A stretch of 64,000 nt of DNA from Halobacillus sp. A1 (lineage in GTDB: Bacteria; Bacillota; Bacilli; Bacillales; Halobacillaceae): positions 1 to 64,000 of the forward strand of contig NZ_JAIZEN010000003.1 in the NCBI RefSeq assembly GCF_024189295.1. The letters are read 5' to 3'. The stretch's first letter is position 1. Every line of letters starts with the position of its first letter. Positions 17,227-25,557 of this stretch are shown one piece after another. Below the pieces are notes generated by a model, which had not been told where the DNA came from, searched no databases, and saw only the letters and a program-made list of their open reading frames with translations. A program made the translations under genes and the position numbers.

Positions 17227-17262
17227 AATTAGATTATCATTTAATTAGATATAAATCTAATT
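17227..17262 (+). promoter_or_regulatory. ArsR-type operator, copy 1 (autoregulatory)
   Basis: A perfect inverted repeat, AATTAGAT (17243-17250) - ATAA - ATCTAATT (17255-17262), with a further half-site AATTAGAT at 17227-17234. The same palindrome recurs before the adjacent MFS gene at 17936-17955. It lies immediately before the RBS of the ArsR-like gene, an ideal place for repression. Confidence 0.8.
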
Positions 17263-17278
17263 AGAGGGGAGATATGCT

Positions 17279-17866
17279 ATGCAGCTGGATAAAATGATTT
17301 CTTTCTATAAAGCAATTGGTGACCCAACCAGGATCAGAATCGTTTCTCTTTTAAAGAATGGACCACTTCACGGCCAGGCCATCGCCCATAAATTGGGGTT
17401 AAGACCTCCTACTATCACTCATCATTTAAAGAAATTGAGAGACACAGGGGTACTTTATTCAAGAAGAGATAAGAACACGATTTATTTTTATTTAGATGCT
17501 AAACGCCTCGAGTTCATGGCTACAGCAATTCTAAGGTTAGGAGATGATCCATTGAAACAAGAAGAGATGTATATGTCAGAAACCGATCAGCTCAAGGTAA
17601 TGAGAAGTTTCATTAGCAAGGAAGGGAAATTGACGAGAATTCCCAGTCAACTTAAGAAAAAGCTCGTTGTTCTTTCTTATTACGTTCAAGGTTTCGAGCA
17701 CGGGAAGTTATATACTGAGCAAGAAGTGAATGAATACGTTTTGACATTCCATGAGGATTACGCAGCTATTAGAAGAGAATGGGTTATGCATCAATTCATG
17801 TACCGGGAACAGGGTAAATATGAATTGAACCCTAAAGAAATGTGGCCGCTCGTCGTGAAGCGCTGA
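17279..17866 (+). CDS. ArsR-family transcriptional regulator with DUF2087 domain
   Basis: A 195-residue regulator. Residues 1-85 form an ArsR winged helix ('IGDPTRIRIVSLLKNGPLHGQAI', recognition helix 'LRPPTITHHLKKLRDTGVL', wing 'SRRDKNTIYFYL'). The C-terminal half resembles DUF2087 ('KLTRIPSQLKKKLVVLSYY', 'YTEQEVNEYVLTFHEDYAAIRREW', 'MYREQGKYELN'), which may sense a ligand. No cysteine metal-binding motif is visible, so a small organic molecule is more likely than metal. AGAGGGGAG precedes ATG 17279. Identical palindromes before this gene and the following MFS gene suggest it represses both. Confidence 0.9.
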   Translation: MQLDKMISFYKAIGDPTRIRIVSLLKNGPLHGQAIAHKLGLRPPTITHHLKKLRDTGVLYSRRDKNTIYFYLDAKRLEFMATAILRLGDDPLKQEEMYMSETDQLKVMRSFISKEGKLTRIPSQLKKKLVVLSYYVQGFEHGKLYTEQEVNEYVLTFHEDYAAIRREWVMHQFMYREQGKYELNPKEMWPLVVKR

Positions 17867-17895
17867 AAAGTCAAAAATGAAATGGGTTTTTAAAA

Positions 17896-17925
17896 AAAGT
17901 TCTGACATAGGTCGGAACTTTTATT
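17896..17925 (+). terminator. Terminator between regulator and exporter
   Basis: AAAGTTCTGAC (17896-17906) pairs with GTCGGAACTTT (17911-17921), with G-U pairing, followed by T-rich sequence. It separates the two genes into distinct transcripts. Confidence 0.7.
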
Positions 17926-17935
17926 TCAGGAAACT

Positions 17936-17955
17936 AATTAGATGAATATCTAATT
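17936..17955 (+). promoter_or_regulatory. ArsR-type operator, copy 2 (exporter)
   Basis: AATTAGAT (17936-17943) - GAAT - ATCTAATT (17948-17955): the same two 8-bp arms and the same 4-nt spacing as the operator before the regulator gene. It ends about 15 bp before the MFS start codon. Confidence 0.8.
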
Positions 17956-17969
17956 TGGGTGGGGTTATT

Positions 17970-19159
17970 ATGTTTCATTTACAAAAAGTCATCAATATAA
18001 GTATTTATTTCAAGCTGGGGTTGTTAATGGGATTGGGGATCGCTTCAGTCAAGTGGCCGTGTTAGCACTAGTCTTGAATTTGACGGGATCAGGGTTGATG
18101 GTAGGTCTCGTGATGGGAGCACGCATCATACCGTATATCATTTTATCTCCATTAGGCGGCAGGTTAGCAGATCGATATGACCGACGAACACTCATGATAC
18201 TAACGGATAGTATCCGTTTTCCTTTCGCTCTGTTATTTTTGTTCGTGGAAACTCAGGAAGACTTATGGGTTGTGTACACTGCAGTAATCGTGCTTGCTTG
18301 TGGAGAGGCCTTTTATCAGCCCATTAGAAAATCCACGATTAGTTCATTAGTTGAAAAGGAATCGCTTCTTAAAGTGAACGCATTGGAACAAGTCATGATA
18401 GGAGTCGTACTCATATTAGGGTCAGTGACAGGTGGTATTGTAGCATTTTTTCTCAGTCCAAAAGTGTCTTTTATCATTAACTCTCTAACATTTCTGGTTG
18501 CTGCTTTATGGATTAAGAAATTACCTGAATTGAAATCAAATAAAAAACAAATGGAAAAGACTAAGGGAGAATCAGATTGGTACCGTAACTTGAAACCGGT
18601 TATTTGGTTTGTCCTTTTCGTCCAATTCTTGGTGCCGATTACGGATGGGATATTTAACGTTTTAATTACTTATTACGGCGGCAGCACGTTTGGAACGGAG
18701 GCTCTAGGGATCGGCCTGTTGTATGGATCTCTTGGTATTGGTCTTGTCATCAGCTTTTATATTTCAGCACGTTTTAATAATAGGAAGTTCCTGAAAGCCA
18801 GTCTCTTTTTCATTATTGTAGAAGGGGTGATGCAAATGTTAGCCAGTCAGTCTGCCTCTATCGTTTCTATGTGTTTCTTTTTTATCATGATATCAGCAGC
18901 TGGCGGAGTGACAGCAGCCTGCTTAGACAGCTTAGTGATGGAAAAAACAGATCCTGGTCACTTGGGAAAAGTGTTTGGAGTTATAGAAGCTGTATCAAAT
19001 ATACAAATCGGTATATTTATGGTTGCAGGCGGAATATTAATCGACAGTTTCGAAGCCAGATTACTTGGCTTATATGGAGGGGCGTTGAATATAGCGCTGG
19101 CCGTACTATTTATGCTCATTCTTGTTGGCTCTAACGTTTTTTGCAAAAGGATCAGATAA
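17970..19159 (+). pseudogene. MFS exporter with apparent N-terminal frameshift
   Basis: From 18002 on, one frame reads an intact major-facilitator protein: 'YLFQAGVVNGIGDRFSQVAV' then motif A 'GGRLADRYDRR' and about 11 further membrane segments, similar to enterobactin-exporter/macrolide-efflux-like MFS_3 proteins. The natural start, ATG 17970 after GGTGGGG, is in a different frame and hits TAG at 18063. Adding one A to the AAAAA run at 17983-17987 would join MFHLQK to SHQYKYLFQAG and give a normal 396-residue protein. So this is either a true 1-base deletion (possibly slippage) or a sequence error. Without it, translation could only begin at GTG 18053, losing the first helix. Confidence 0.75.
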
Positions 19160-19562
19160 GGTAATTAAAACAACAACGGAAGAGTTAATAATCTCTTGTA
19201 CCATAATCTGATAATAATAGAACTGTATAGTATTACAAAAAGTAAGCAAATAAGAACGGTGATGCTAAACATGGAATTATTTTTTAAAATGCAGGAAATG
19301 ATTTTAAACATTATTTGCGAAAAGTATACAGTGGGTAATTAACTAAGTCACATCTCTATAAAAATAATAAAGTAACAGCAGTGGTTTATGAAGGTGAGAA
19401 TTTATTAAAACAGCGAATTTAAAGAAACTAGAAAAACTCTCTGATACTAAGTCTGCAGTTAATTAAAGTGCAGGTCTGATTAATATTGCAATATAAAAAT
19501 TACGTTTAATCAAAGATAAAAAAGGTTAAATGTATATAACTGTCGATTTGAGGTGGGGACCA
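19160..19562. other. Gene-free AT-rich gap
   Basis: No convincing gene. The best open frame is 23 codons from ATG 19272 with a weak RBS (GGTGAT) and no recognisable product. No repeat element was found here. Confidence 0.5.
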
Positions 19563-20369
19563 ATGAAAAGAGAGACTCGTCATATTTCCATGATAAAATA
19601 CGAAGATGGAAAAATTACACATACAGACGATGAAATTGCCGAAGAGTATCCTCTAACCATTATGGTGAATGATGAGGAGTTCGCTACTATGGTATGCACA
19701 CCAGATCACCTCGAAGAATTAGTCATAGGATTTCTCGCTTCGGAAGGGGTAATAAGACACGTAGACGATATCCTATCTATGCATATCGATAAAGGTCGGG
19801 GCTATGCTTACATAACGACCCATAAACAGGTCAATTCCACATCTTCCAATAAACGGTGGATCGGGTCTTGCTGCGGAATGAGCAGAGCTTTTTATTTTCA
19901 AACAGATGCAAAACAGGCTAAAACAGTGATGGATGATTTTAAAGTTAAACCTGAAGATTGTCTTAATTTGATGAAAGCGTTTCAGGAGAGAGCCTCTATG
20001 TTTAAAAAGACAGGCGCAGTCCATCAGGCAGCCATTGCATCAAGAGAAGGTATTGAGTTGATTTTTCACGATATCGGCAGACATAATGCGCTGGATAAAT
20101 TGAATGGCTTTATGATCAAAAATAAAATATCTAGAAAAGAAAAAATGGTAATCTTCAGTGGGAGGATTTCTTCAGAGATTTTAATAAAAGTATCAAAAAT
20201 GAGATTGGGTTTCCTACTATCTAAATCAGCTCCAACAGATCTTGCTATTGAGCTTGCTGACGACCTGAATATTACGGCGATAGGTTTTGCCAGGGGAAAC
20301 CGAATGAATATATATACACACTCCAATCGATTACTCATTGAAGAATCAACAGAGCTGGACTTAAATTAG
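19563..20369 (+). CDS. fdhD: Formate dehydrogenase accessory sulfurtransferase FdhD
   Basis: Transfers sulfur from a cysteine desulfurase to the molybdenum cofactor of formate dehydrogenase, which is required for activity. The protein of 268 residues shows the FdhD fold: '[32 protein letters not shown]', the sulfur-carrying cysteines C103-C104 in GSCCG, 'GAVHQAAIA', '[13 protein letters not shown]' and '[12 protein letters not shown]'. ATG 19563 follows AGGTGGGG. It lies 11 bp upstream of the formate dehydrogenase gene, whose RBS overlaps the fdhD stop, so the genes are co-translated. Confidence 0.95.
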   Translation: MKRETRHISMIKYEDGKITHTDDEIAEEYPLTIMVNDEEFATMVCTPDHLEELVIGFLASEGVIRHVDDILSMHIDKGRGYAYITTHKQVNSTSSNKRWIGSCCGMSRAFYFQTDAKQAKTVMDDFKVKPEDCLNLMKAFQERASMFKKTGAVHQAAIASREGIELIFHDIGRHNALDKLNGFMIKNKISRKEKMVIFSGRISSEILIKVSKMRLGFLLSKSAPTDLAIELADDLNITAIGFARGNRMNIYTHSNRLLIEESTELDLN

Positions 20370-20380
20370 GAGGGGTTAAT

Positions 20381-23332
20381 TTGTTAGAAAGAGATCACAC
20401 GGTGATAACGCTTAACGGGAAAGAGTACTTAGCAGATCCAGGGCAGAACTTGTTAGATTTTATTAATACGACAGAAGAGCAAGTGCCGCAAATTTGTTAT
20501 AACGAATCGTTGGGACCAATTGAAACATGCGACACTTGCCTCGTCCAAATCAATGGGAAACTTCAACGTGCCTGCGGTATGAAAGTCGAAGCAGGTATGA
20601 AGGTACAGACACAGCTGCCACATGTTCACAAAGCACAAAAAGAATCCCTGGATCGGATATTAGAAAACCATGAGCTGTATTGCACAGTATGTGACTATAA
20701 TAATGGCGATTGTGAAATACATAATACAATGGCCGAGTTCGGTTTAGAACACCAGTCGAGACCATTTGAAGAAAAGCCATATAATAGAGATGATTCCGGT
20801 CCTTTTTACCGATATGATCCTGATCAGTGCATTTTGTGCGGCAGGTGCGTGGAAGTCTGCCAGGATGTTCAAGTCAACGAAACATTGACCATCGATTGGG
20901 AAAGGCAGCAGCCGCGGGTCATATGGGACAACGATGTTCCCATGGATCAATCATCATGTGTAAACTGCGGACAGTGTTCTACAGTTTGTCCATGTAATGC
21001 AATGATGGAAAAAGGGATGGAGAGAGAGGCTGGTTTTCTTACTGATCAGGAGCCGGGCATTTTAAAGTCGATGATTGAAATGACTAAAAAAGTGGAAACA
21101 GGCTATGGTCCATTGTTTGCTGTTTCTGATAGTGAAGCAGCTATGCGAGAAGAGCGAATTAAGAAAACGAAAACGGTATGTACCTACTGTGGAGTTGGTT
21201 GTTCTTTTGATGTATGGACGAAGGACCGTAAGATCTTAAAAGTAGAGCCTAATGCTGAGTCGCCTGCCAATGGGATTTCCACTTGTATAAAAGGAAAATT
21301 CGGGTGGGACTATGTAAATAGCGAGGAGCGACTGACTAAACCGTTAATAAGACGCGGAGATGCTTTTGAAGAAGTTGAATGGGATGAAGCGATTTCATAT
21401 GTAGCCAGCAGATTCAAAGAAATTAAAGAAAAACGTGGAGCCGATGATATCGGATTCATCTCCTCTTCAAAGGCTACCAATGAAGAGTCGTATTTGATGC
21501 AGAAGCTGTCTCGTCAAATTATCGGGACAAATAATGTCGATAACTGCTCCCGATATTGCCAGACCCCGGCAACTAAAGGTTTATTCCGCACTGTGGGTCA
21601 TGGAGGAGATTCCGGATCCATTGAAGATATAGCTAAAGCTGACTTAGTAATTACTATAGGTTCAAACACAGCAGAGTCTCATCCAGTATTGGCTTCCCGC
21701 ATCAAGCGATCGCAAAAATTGTTCGGGCAGAAGCTGTTTGTATTTGATATTAGAAAACATGAGATGGCTACGAGAGCTGATCGTTTTTATCAACCGAAAT
21801 CAGGTACGGACCTCGTGTGGATTTCCGCAGTATCCAAGTATATCTTAGATCACGGTTTGGAGGATAGAACGTTCATCGACGAGTGGGTGAATGGGTTTGA
21901 AGAGTACCGCCAGAGCTTAGAACAATTTACGATGGAGTATGCTTCCAATTTGACTGGAATTCCTGAGGGTGAACTTATAGATGTTGCGGAAGAGATAGCC
22001 CGCTCAGGTAAGGTATCCGTATGCTGGGCTATGGGCGTCACTCAGCATATGCGCGGCAGTGATACGAGTACTGCAATTTCTAATTTACTGATCCTTACAG
22101 GAAACTACCGGAAGGAAGGCTGTGGAGCGTATCCATTGCGTGGCCATAATAATGTTCAGGGCTGCAGCGATTTTGGCAGTATTCCTAACTTTTTCCCAGG
22201 ATATGAGGAAACCACTGATGATGAAGTTCGCAGCCGCTATGAGGAAGCCTGGAATTGTGAAATACCTAAAGAAGCAGGGAAAGATAACCATCAGATGATA
22301 GAAGCAATACATGACGGCAATTTAAGTTCGATGTTTGTCATCGGAGAAGATACAGGTATTGTCGACGCAAATATCAATTACGTTACTGCTGCTTTTGAAA
22401 AGTTGGATTTCTTCGTTGTTCAGGATCTATTTTTCACTAAAACTGCTGAATATGCAGACGTAGTCCTTCCAGCTTCTCCAAGTCTTGAGAAGGAAGGAAC
22501 ATTTACTAATACAGAACGGCGAATCCAGCGATTATATAAAGTTCTGGACCCTCTCCCTGGCTCTAAGCCCGATTGGGAAATTCTCCAGCTTATTGCTCAA
22601 GAACTGGGTGGTGACTGGAACTATGATCATCCTTCTGAGATTATGGACGAAGCCGCAAGCTTAGCACCACTATTTGCAGGTGTATCTTACGAACGTTTGG
22701 AAGGGTATGATTCTCTTCAGTGGCCAGTGGCTGCAGACGGCACGGATGAACCATTACTGTTCTTAGATGGCTTTCCTTTCGAAGACCGTAAAGCTAAATT
22801 TTTCCCGCTGGACTTTGAACTGGAGTACGATACTTCAGAGGAATATGACCTTCATGTAAATAATGGACGACTTCTTGAACATTTCCATGAAGGAAACATG
22901 ACCTATAAAGTGGAAGGTATTGTTAAGAAAACACCTAACCCATTTATAGAAGTATCTGAAGAGTTAGCAAGAGAGCGGAAAATTCATGAAGGCGCTGAAA
23001 TCAAACTGATTTCTGAAGCTGGAGAAGCTACGGGTGTGGTCACTGTCACCGACCGTGTTAGAGGAAATGAATTGTTCATTCCTATGAGTGCAAATGGGAA
23101 ATCCGCCGTAAACTTCTTGACAGATAACCGTGTAGATAAGGATACGAACACTCCGGCCTATAAAGAAATAGCGGTTCGCATGGAAGTTGTTAAGAAAAAA
23201 GGGAAATCACCAATTCCGACGAATAATCACAGAAGAGGCCAACCCGTTCCGCAAGTTGGAGTTAAGGTGGAAGAGAAATGGGAAAGAGAAGATTATATAT
23301 TCCCAGGAGATCAGGTGAATAAAGATGGCTAA
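20381..23332 (+). CDS. Molybdopterin formate dehydrogenase, large (alpha) subunit
   Basis: Oxidises formate to CO2. The 983-residue protein has four parts: an N-terminal 2Fe-2S ferredoxin domain ('[15 protein letters not shown]'), a His-Cys region, two 4Fe-4S clusters ('[11 protein letters not shown]' and '[13 protein letters not shown]', residues 147-210), and a bis-MGD catalytic domain with its own 4Fe-4S motif starting at Cys267 (CTYCGVGC). The probable Mo ligand is Cys393 in SRYCQTPAT, so it is a cysteine rather than selenocysteine enzyme. Layout and motifs match B. subtilis YrhE/YjgC. Start is TTG 20381 after AGGAGGGG. No NADH- or quinone-reacting subunit is encoded nearby, so the electron acceptor is unknown. 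Confidence 0.93.
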   Translation: MLERDHTVITLNGKEYLADPGQNLLDFINTTEEQVPQICYNESLGPIETCDTCLVQINGKLQRACGMKVEAGMKVQTQLPHVHKAQKESLDRILENHELYCTVCDYNNGDCEIHNTMAEFGLEHQSRPFEEKPYNRDDSGPFYRYDPDQCILCGRCVEVCQDVQVNETLTIDWERQQPRVIWDNDVPMDQSSCVNCGQCSTVCPCNAMMEKGMEREAGFLTDQEPGILKSMIEMTKKVETGYGPLFAVSDSEAAMREERIKKTKTVCTYCGVGCSFDVWTKDRKILKVEPNAESPANGISTCIKGKFGWDYVNSEERLTKPLIRRGDAFEEVEWDEAISYVASRFKEIKEKRGADDIGFISSSKATNEESYLMQKLSRQIIGTNNVDNCSRYCQTPATKGLFRTVGHGGDSGSIEDIAKADLVITIGSNTAESHPVLASRIKRSQKLFGQKLFVFDIRKHEMATRADRFYQPKSGTDLVWISAVSKYILDHGLEDRTFIDEWVNGFEEYRQSLEQFTMEYASNLTGIPEGELIDVAEEIARSGKVSVCWAMGVTQHMRGSDTSTAISNLLILTGNYRKEGCGAYPLRGHNNVQGCSDFGSIPNFFPGYEETTDDEVRSRYEEAWNCEIPKEAGKDNHQMIEAIHDGNLSSMFVIGEDTGIVDANINYVTAAFEKLDFFVVQDLFFTKTAEYADVVLPASPSLEKEGTFTNTERRIQRLYKVLDPLPGSKPDWEILQLIAQELGGDWNYDHPSEIMDEAASLAPLFAGVSYERLEGYDSLQWPVAADGTDEPLLFLDGFPFEDRKAKFFPLDFELEYDTSEEYDLHVNNGRLLEHFHEGNMTYKVEGIVKKTPNPFIEVSEELARERKIHEGAEIKLISEAGEATGVVTVTDRVRGNELFIPMSANGKSAVNFLTDNRVDKDTNTPAYKEIAVRMEVVKKKGKSPIPTNNHRRGQPVPQVGVKVEEKWEREDYIFPGDQVNKDG

Positions 23333-23792
23333 ATCTATAACTAATATTAAGAGGTTGGAAGTTCCTAAAGAGAAGCAGGTTGAAAGAGATCTAGATGAAG
23401 TCAGGGAAGCAGTCTCCGAAAATAAAGAAGCAATTTTAAAAGGTATTAAATTGTTAAAATCGCTTGATGAAGTAGGAACCCTGGATACGGCCAACGCTTT
23501 TTCTCATTCAAAGAAAAAAGCTTTGGAGCATCTTGTGAATGAAGTCAGTAAAGACCAATATACGCAGCTATTTGAGAATCTGCCTGAGCTTGTCTTCCTA
23601 ATGGGTGATCTTGATATGAAAGCAATCAGAGAAACGACAGGACGGGTGAACCAAGGCATAAAAGAAATGAATGAACTTGAGCCTGAGCAAAAAACGACCA
23701 TTTTCGATTTAGCTAAAGCTTTAAAGGACCCTGAAATCAATAAAAGCATCACAATGCTTATGCAACTCTTAAAAGGTATGGGTAGAGATTAA
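23325..23792 (+). CDS. DUF1641 family protein, formate dehydrogenase partner (YrhD-like)
   Basis: A 155-residue soluble, largely helical protein. It has the DUF1641 core: '[17 protein letters not shown]', '[15 protein letters not shown]', 'GLNQ-like [10 protein letters not shown]' and '[25 protein letters not shown]'. In B. subtilis the homologue YrhD sits next to the formate dehydrogenase YrhE. The exact function is unknown, but it probably forms part of the enzyme. The ATG overlaps the end of the dehydrogenase gene by 8 bp (GATGGCTAA), so translation is coupled. A strong bidirectional terminator follows. Confidence 0.88.
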   Translation: MAKSITNIKRLEVPKEKQVERDLDEVREAVSENKEAILKGIKLLKSLDEVGTLDTANAFSHSKKKALEHLVNEVSKDQYTQLFENLPELVFLMGDLDMKAIRETTGRVNQGIKEMNELEPEQKTTIFDLAKALKDPEINKSITMLMQLLKGMGRD

Positions 23793-23793
23793 A

Positions 23794-23836
23794 AACAACG
23801 GCAGTGCCTATTCTCAGGCACTGCCGTTGTTTTTTA
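23794..23836. terminator. Bidirectional terminator
   Basis: AACAACGGCAGTGCCT pairs with AGGCACTGCCGTTGTT, with A- and T-tracts outside. It serves the formate dehydrogenase operon and the DUF456 gene. Confidence 0.92.
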
Positions 23837-24316
23837 AATCCATACCTCTACAAAAAACCATATGATCATTATCAATTGAATGATGACCTTAGCAAAGCTT
23901 CCACTGAGAAAACCGAATAACGATCCAATGCCGGCCTTGAACGCTTCATCTGCTGATCTTTTTTGAGCCAATTCGACTACGAGCACAAGTAGGAATGGAA
24001 CAACGATGATGCCAAAAGGAGGAACAATAAAGGAACCCGCAATTACCCCGATAGCGGCAGACCTTTCTCCCCATTTACTTCCCCCGTATTTTTTTACAAA
24101 GTAACTGTTGGCGATGATATCCGATACTATAAGTACAACAGTCAGCAGAATCATCGCTATCCAGAATAGGATACTTAATTCTCCGCCGTCTATAAAAAAA
24201 TGAAAAGCAAGAAATCCGAGCCATAAGACGAGCGGTCCCGGAATGATTGGGAAAATTAAACTGGCAAAACTAGCCAGGAATAATAAACCTATAATTATCC
24301 ATATTACAATATCCAC
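23834..24316 (-). CDS. DUF456 family membrane protein
   Basis: A 160-residue integral membrane protein with about five hydrophobic segments. The DUF456 pattern is clear: 'ASLIFPIIPGPLVLWLGFLAF' near the N-terminus, 'DIIANSYFVKKYGGSKWGERSAAIG' in the middle, 'FIVPPFGIIVVPFLLVLVVELAQKRS', and a C-terminal hairpin. Function is unknown. It lies convergent to the formate dehydrogenase operon and is transcribed in the same direction as, and downstream of, the aldo/keto reductase, with a terminator between them. Confidence 0.88.
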   Translation of the reverse strand: MDIVIWIIIGLLFLASFASLIFPIIPGPLVLWLGFLAFHFFIDGGELSILFWIAMILLTVVLIVSDIIANSYFVKKYGGSKWGERSAAIGVIAGSFIVPPFGIIVVPFLLVLVVELAQKRSADEAFKAGIGSLFGFLSGSFAKVIIQLIMIIWFFVEVWI

Positions 24317-24368
24317 TGCAGTGACCTCCTGTATGATTGCAAGTGATTATATCTTAAATGATCGACGA

Positions 24369-24402
24369 TAAAAAATCGAGCTCAATTTTTTGAGCTCGAT
24401 TT
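24369..24402 (-). terminator. Terminator of yhdN
   Basis: Hairpin with arms AAATCGAGCTCA and TGAGCTCGATTT. On the minus strand it is followed by a T-tract. Confidence 0.85.
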
Positions 24403-24427
24403 ACCTTTTGATTTAAAGAACGTAATA

Positions 24428-25423
24428 CTAAACTTCTTGTCTTGTAGGAGGAGCCATAAATTCTGGACCTACTGGGTCTTTGATATTTCTATTTAAGATC
24501 TCATCAATATCTTTCATGCTTTCATCATCAATTGAAAAATCGTTGACACCATCAACTGGGTCCAGCTGATCGGGGCGGCGGCCTCCCATCAAGGCAATTC
24601 CAGAGCCTGGCTGCTGAAGTACCCAGCGAATAGCGAGGTGGATGACGTCTTTGTCAAAACGTTCCTTGGCTAATTCGTCAAGTTCTTGTACTGCACTTAA
24701 ATACTGGTTGAAACGAGGCTGTTGGAACTTGGGGTCGTTATTCCTTAAATCATCTCCATCAAATGAACGGTCTGCAGACATTTTCCCGGAAAGTAAACCG
24801 CGGCAAAGCGAGCCGTAGGTTATTGTGGTGATGTCGTGCTTTTGAGTGTAAGGTAAAATGTCTCCCTCAATATCTCTTTCAAACAAGTTATATGGAGGCT
24901 GCAACGTGTGTATAGGTGCAGCTTCTCTAAAAATGTCCATTTGTTCAGGTGAAAAATTACTTACACCAATTGCCCGGATTTTACCTTGTTTATGCAAATA
25001 GTGTAAAGCTTCCGCCGTTTCATGAATAGGCGTCAAAGGGTCAGGCCAGTGCACTTGGTATACATCAATATAATCAGTTTGAAGACGCTTCAATGAGTTT
25101 TCAATTTCTTGATGTATTCTTTCTTTAGTGCCGTTTCTAAATGGCTGCTCATCTTTCCAATCCAGAGCCACTTTAGTAGCCAAAGAGAATTGATCTCTGT
25201 TTCCAAATTCTTTAACGGCTTTACCGACTATTTCTTCTGATCGCCCAAACCCGTAAACAGGAGCCGTATCAATAAAGTCGATTCCTTTATCTAAAGCTGA
25301 ATGGATAGTTTTTATGGACTCTTTTTCATCTGTTCCACCCCACATCCAGCCTCCAATAGCCCAGGTTCCTAACCCGATTCGACTGGATGTCATATCTGTG
25401 TTTGCAATATTTATCTTTTCCAT
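24428..25423 (-). CDS. yhdN: Aldo/keto reductase, YhdN (general stress protein 69) orthologue
   Basis: NADPH-dependent reductase of aldehydes, including methylglyoxal-like toxic carbonyls in its family. The 331-residue length equals B. subtilis YhdN, and long stretches match it, such as 'SRIGLGTWAIGG', 'DTAPVYGFG', 'SLKRLQTDYIDVYQVHWPDPL', 'QPPYNLFER' and the C-terminus 'DPVGPEFMAPPTRQEV'. The catalytic tetrad is Asp52, Tyr57, Lys84 and the His in YQVHW. TTTGGAGGTG precedes the start. A SigB-like promoter lies upstream, consistent with the general-stress status of the orthologue. Confidence 0.93.
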   Translation of the reverse strand: MEKINIANTDMTSSRIGLGTWAIGGWMWGGTDEKESIKTIHSALDKGIDFIDTAPVYGFGRSEEIVGKAVKEFGNRDQFSLATKVALDWKDEQPFRNGTKERIHQEIENSLKRLQTDYIDVYQVHWPDPLTPIHETAEALHYLHKQGKIRAIGVSNFSPEQMDIFREAAPIHTLQPPYNLFERDIEGDILPYTQKHDITTITYGSLCRGLLSGKMSADRSFDGDDLRNNDPKFQQPRFNQYLSAVQELDELAKERFDKDVIHLAIRWVLQQPGSGIALMGGRRPDQLDPVDGVNDFSIDDESMKDIDEILNRNIKDPVGPEFMAPPTRQEV

Positions 25424-25453
25424 CGGTACACCTCCAAAATCTTATAATGGAAT

Positions 25454-25479
25454 GTACCCTTAATGTTCTTCTATTAACC
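25454..25479 (-). promoter_or_regulatory. SigB-like promoter of yhdN
   Basis: On the minus strand GGTTAA (25479-25474), a 14-bp spacer, then GGGTAC (25459-25454). The SigB consensus is GTTTAA-N12-15-GGGTAT, so each box has one mismatch. It lies about 30 bp before the start codon. The B. subtilis orthologue belongs to the SigB general stress regulon, which supports the assignment. Confidence 0.55.
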
Positions 25480-25557
25480 TTCTACATTGGCATATATACA
25501 CATTAATAGTGGTTGAGGTATAATTAATTCAGGCTTTTTTAAAAGGGGGAGTTCCAA

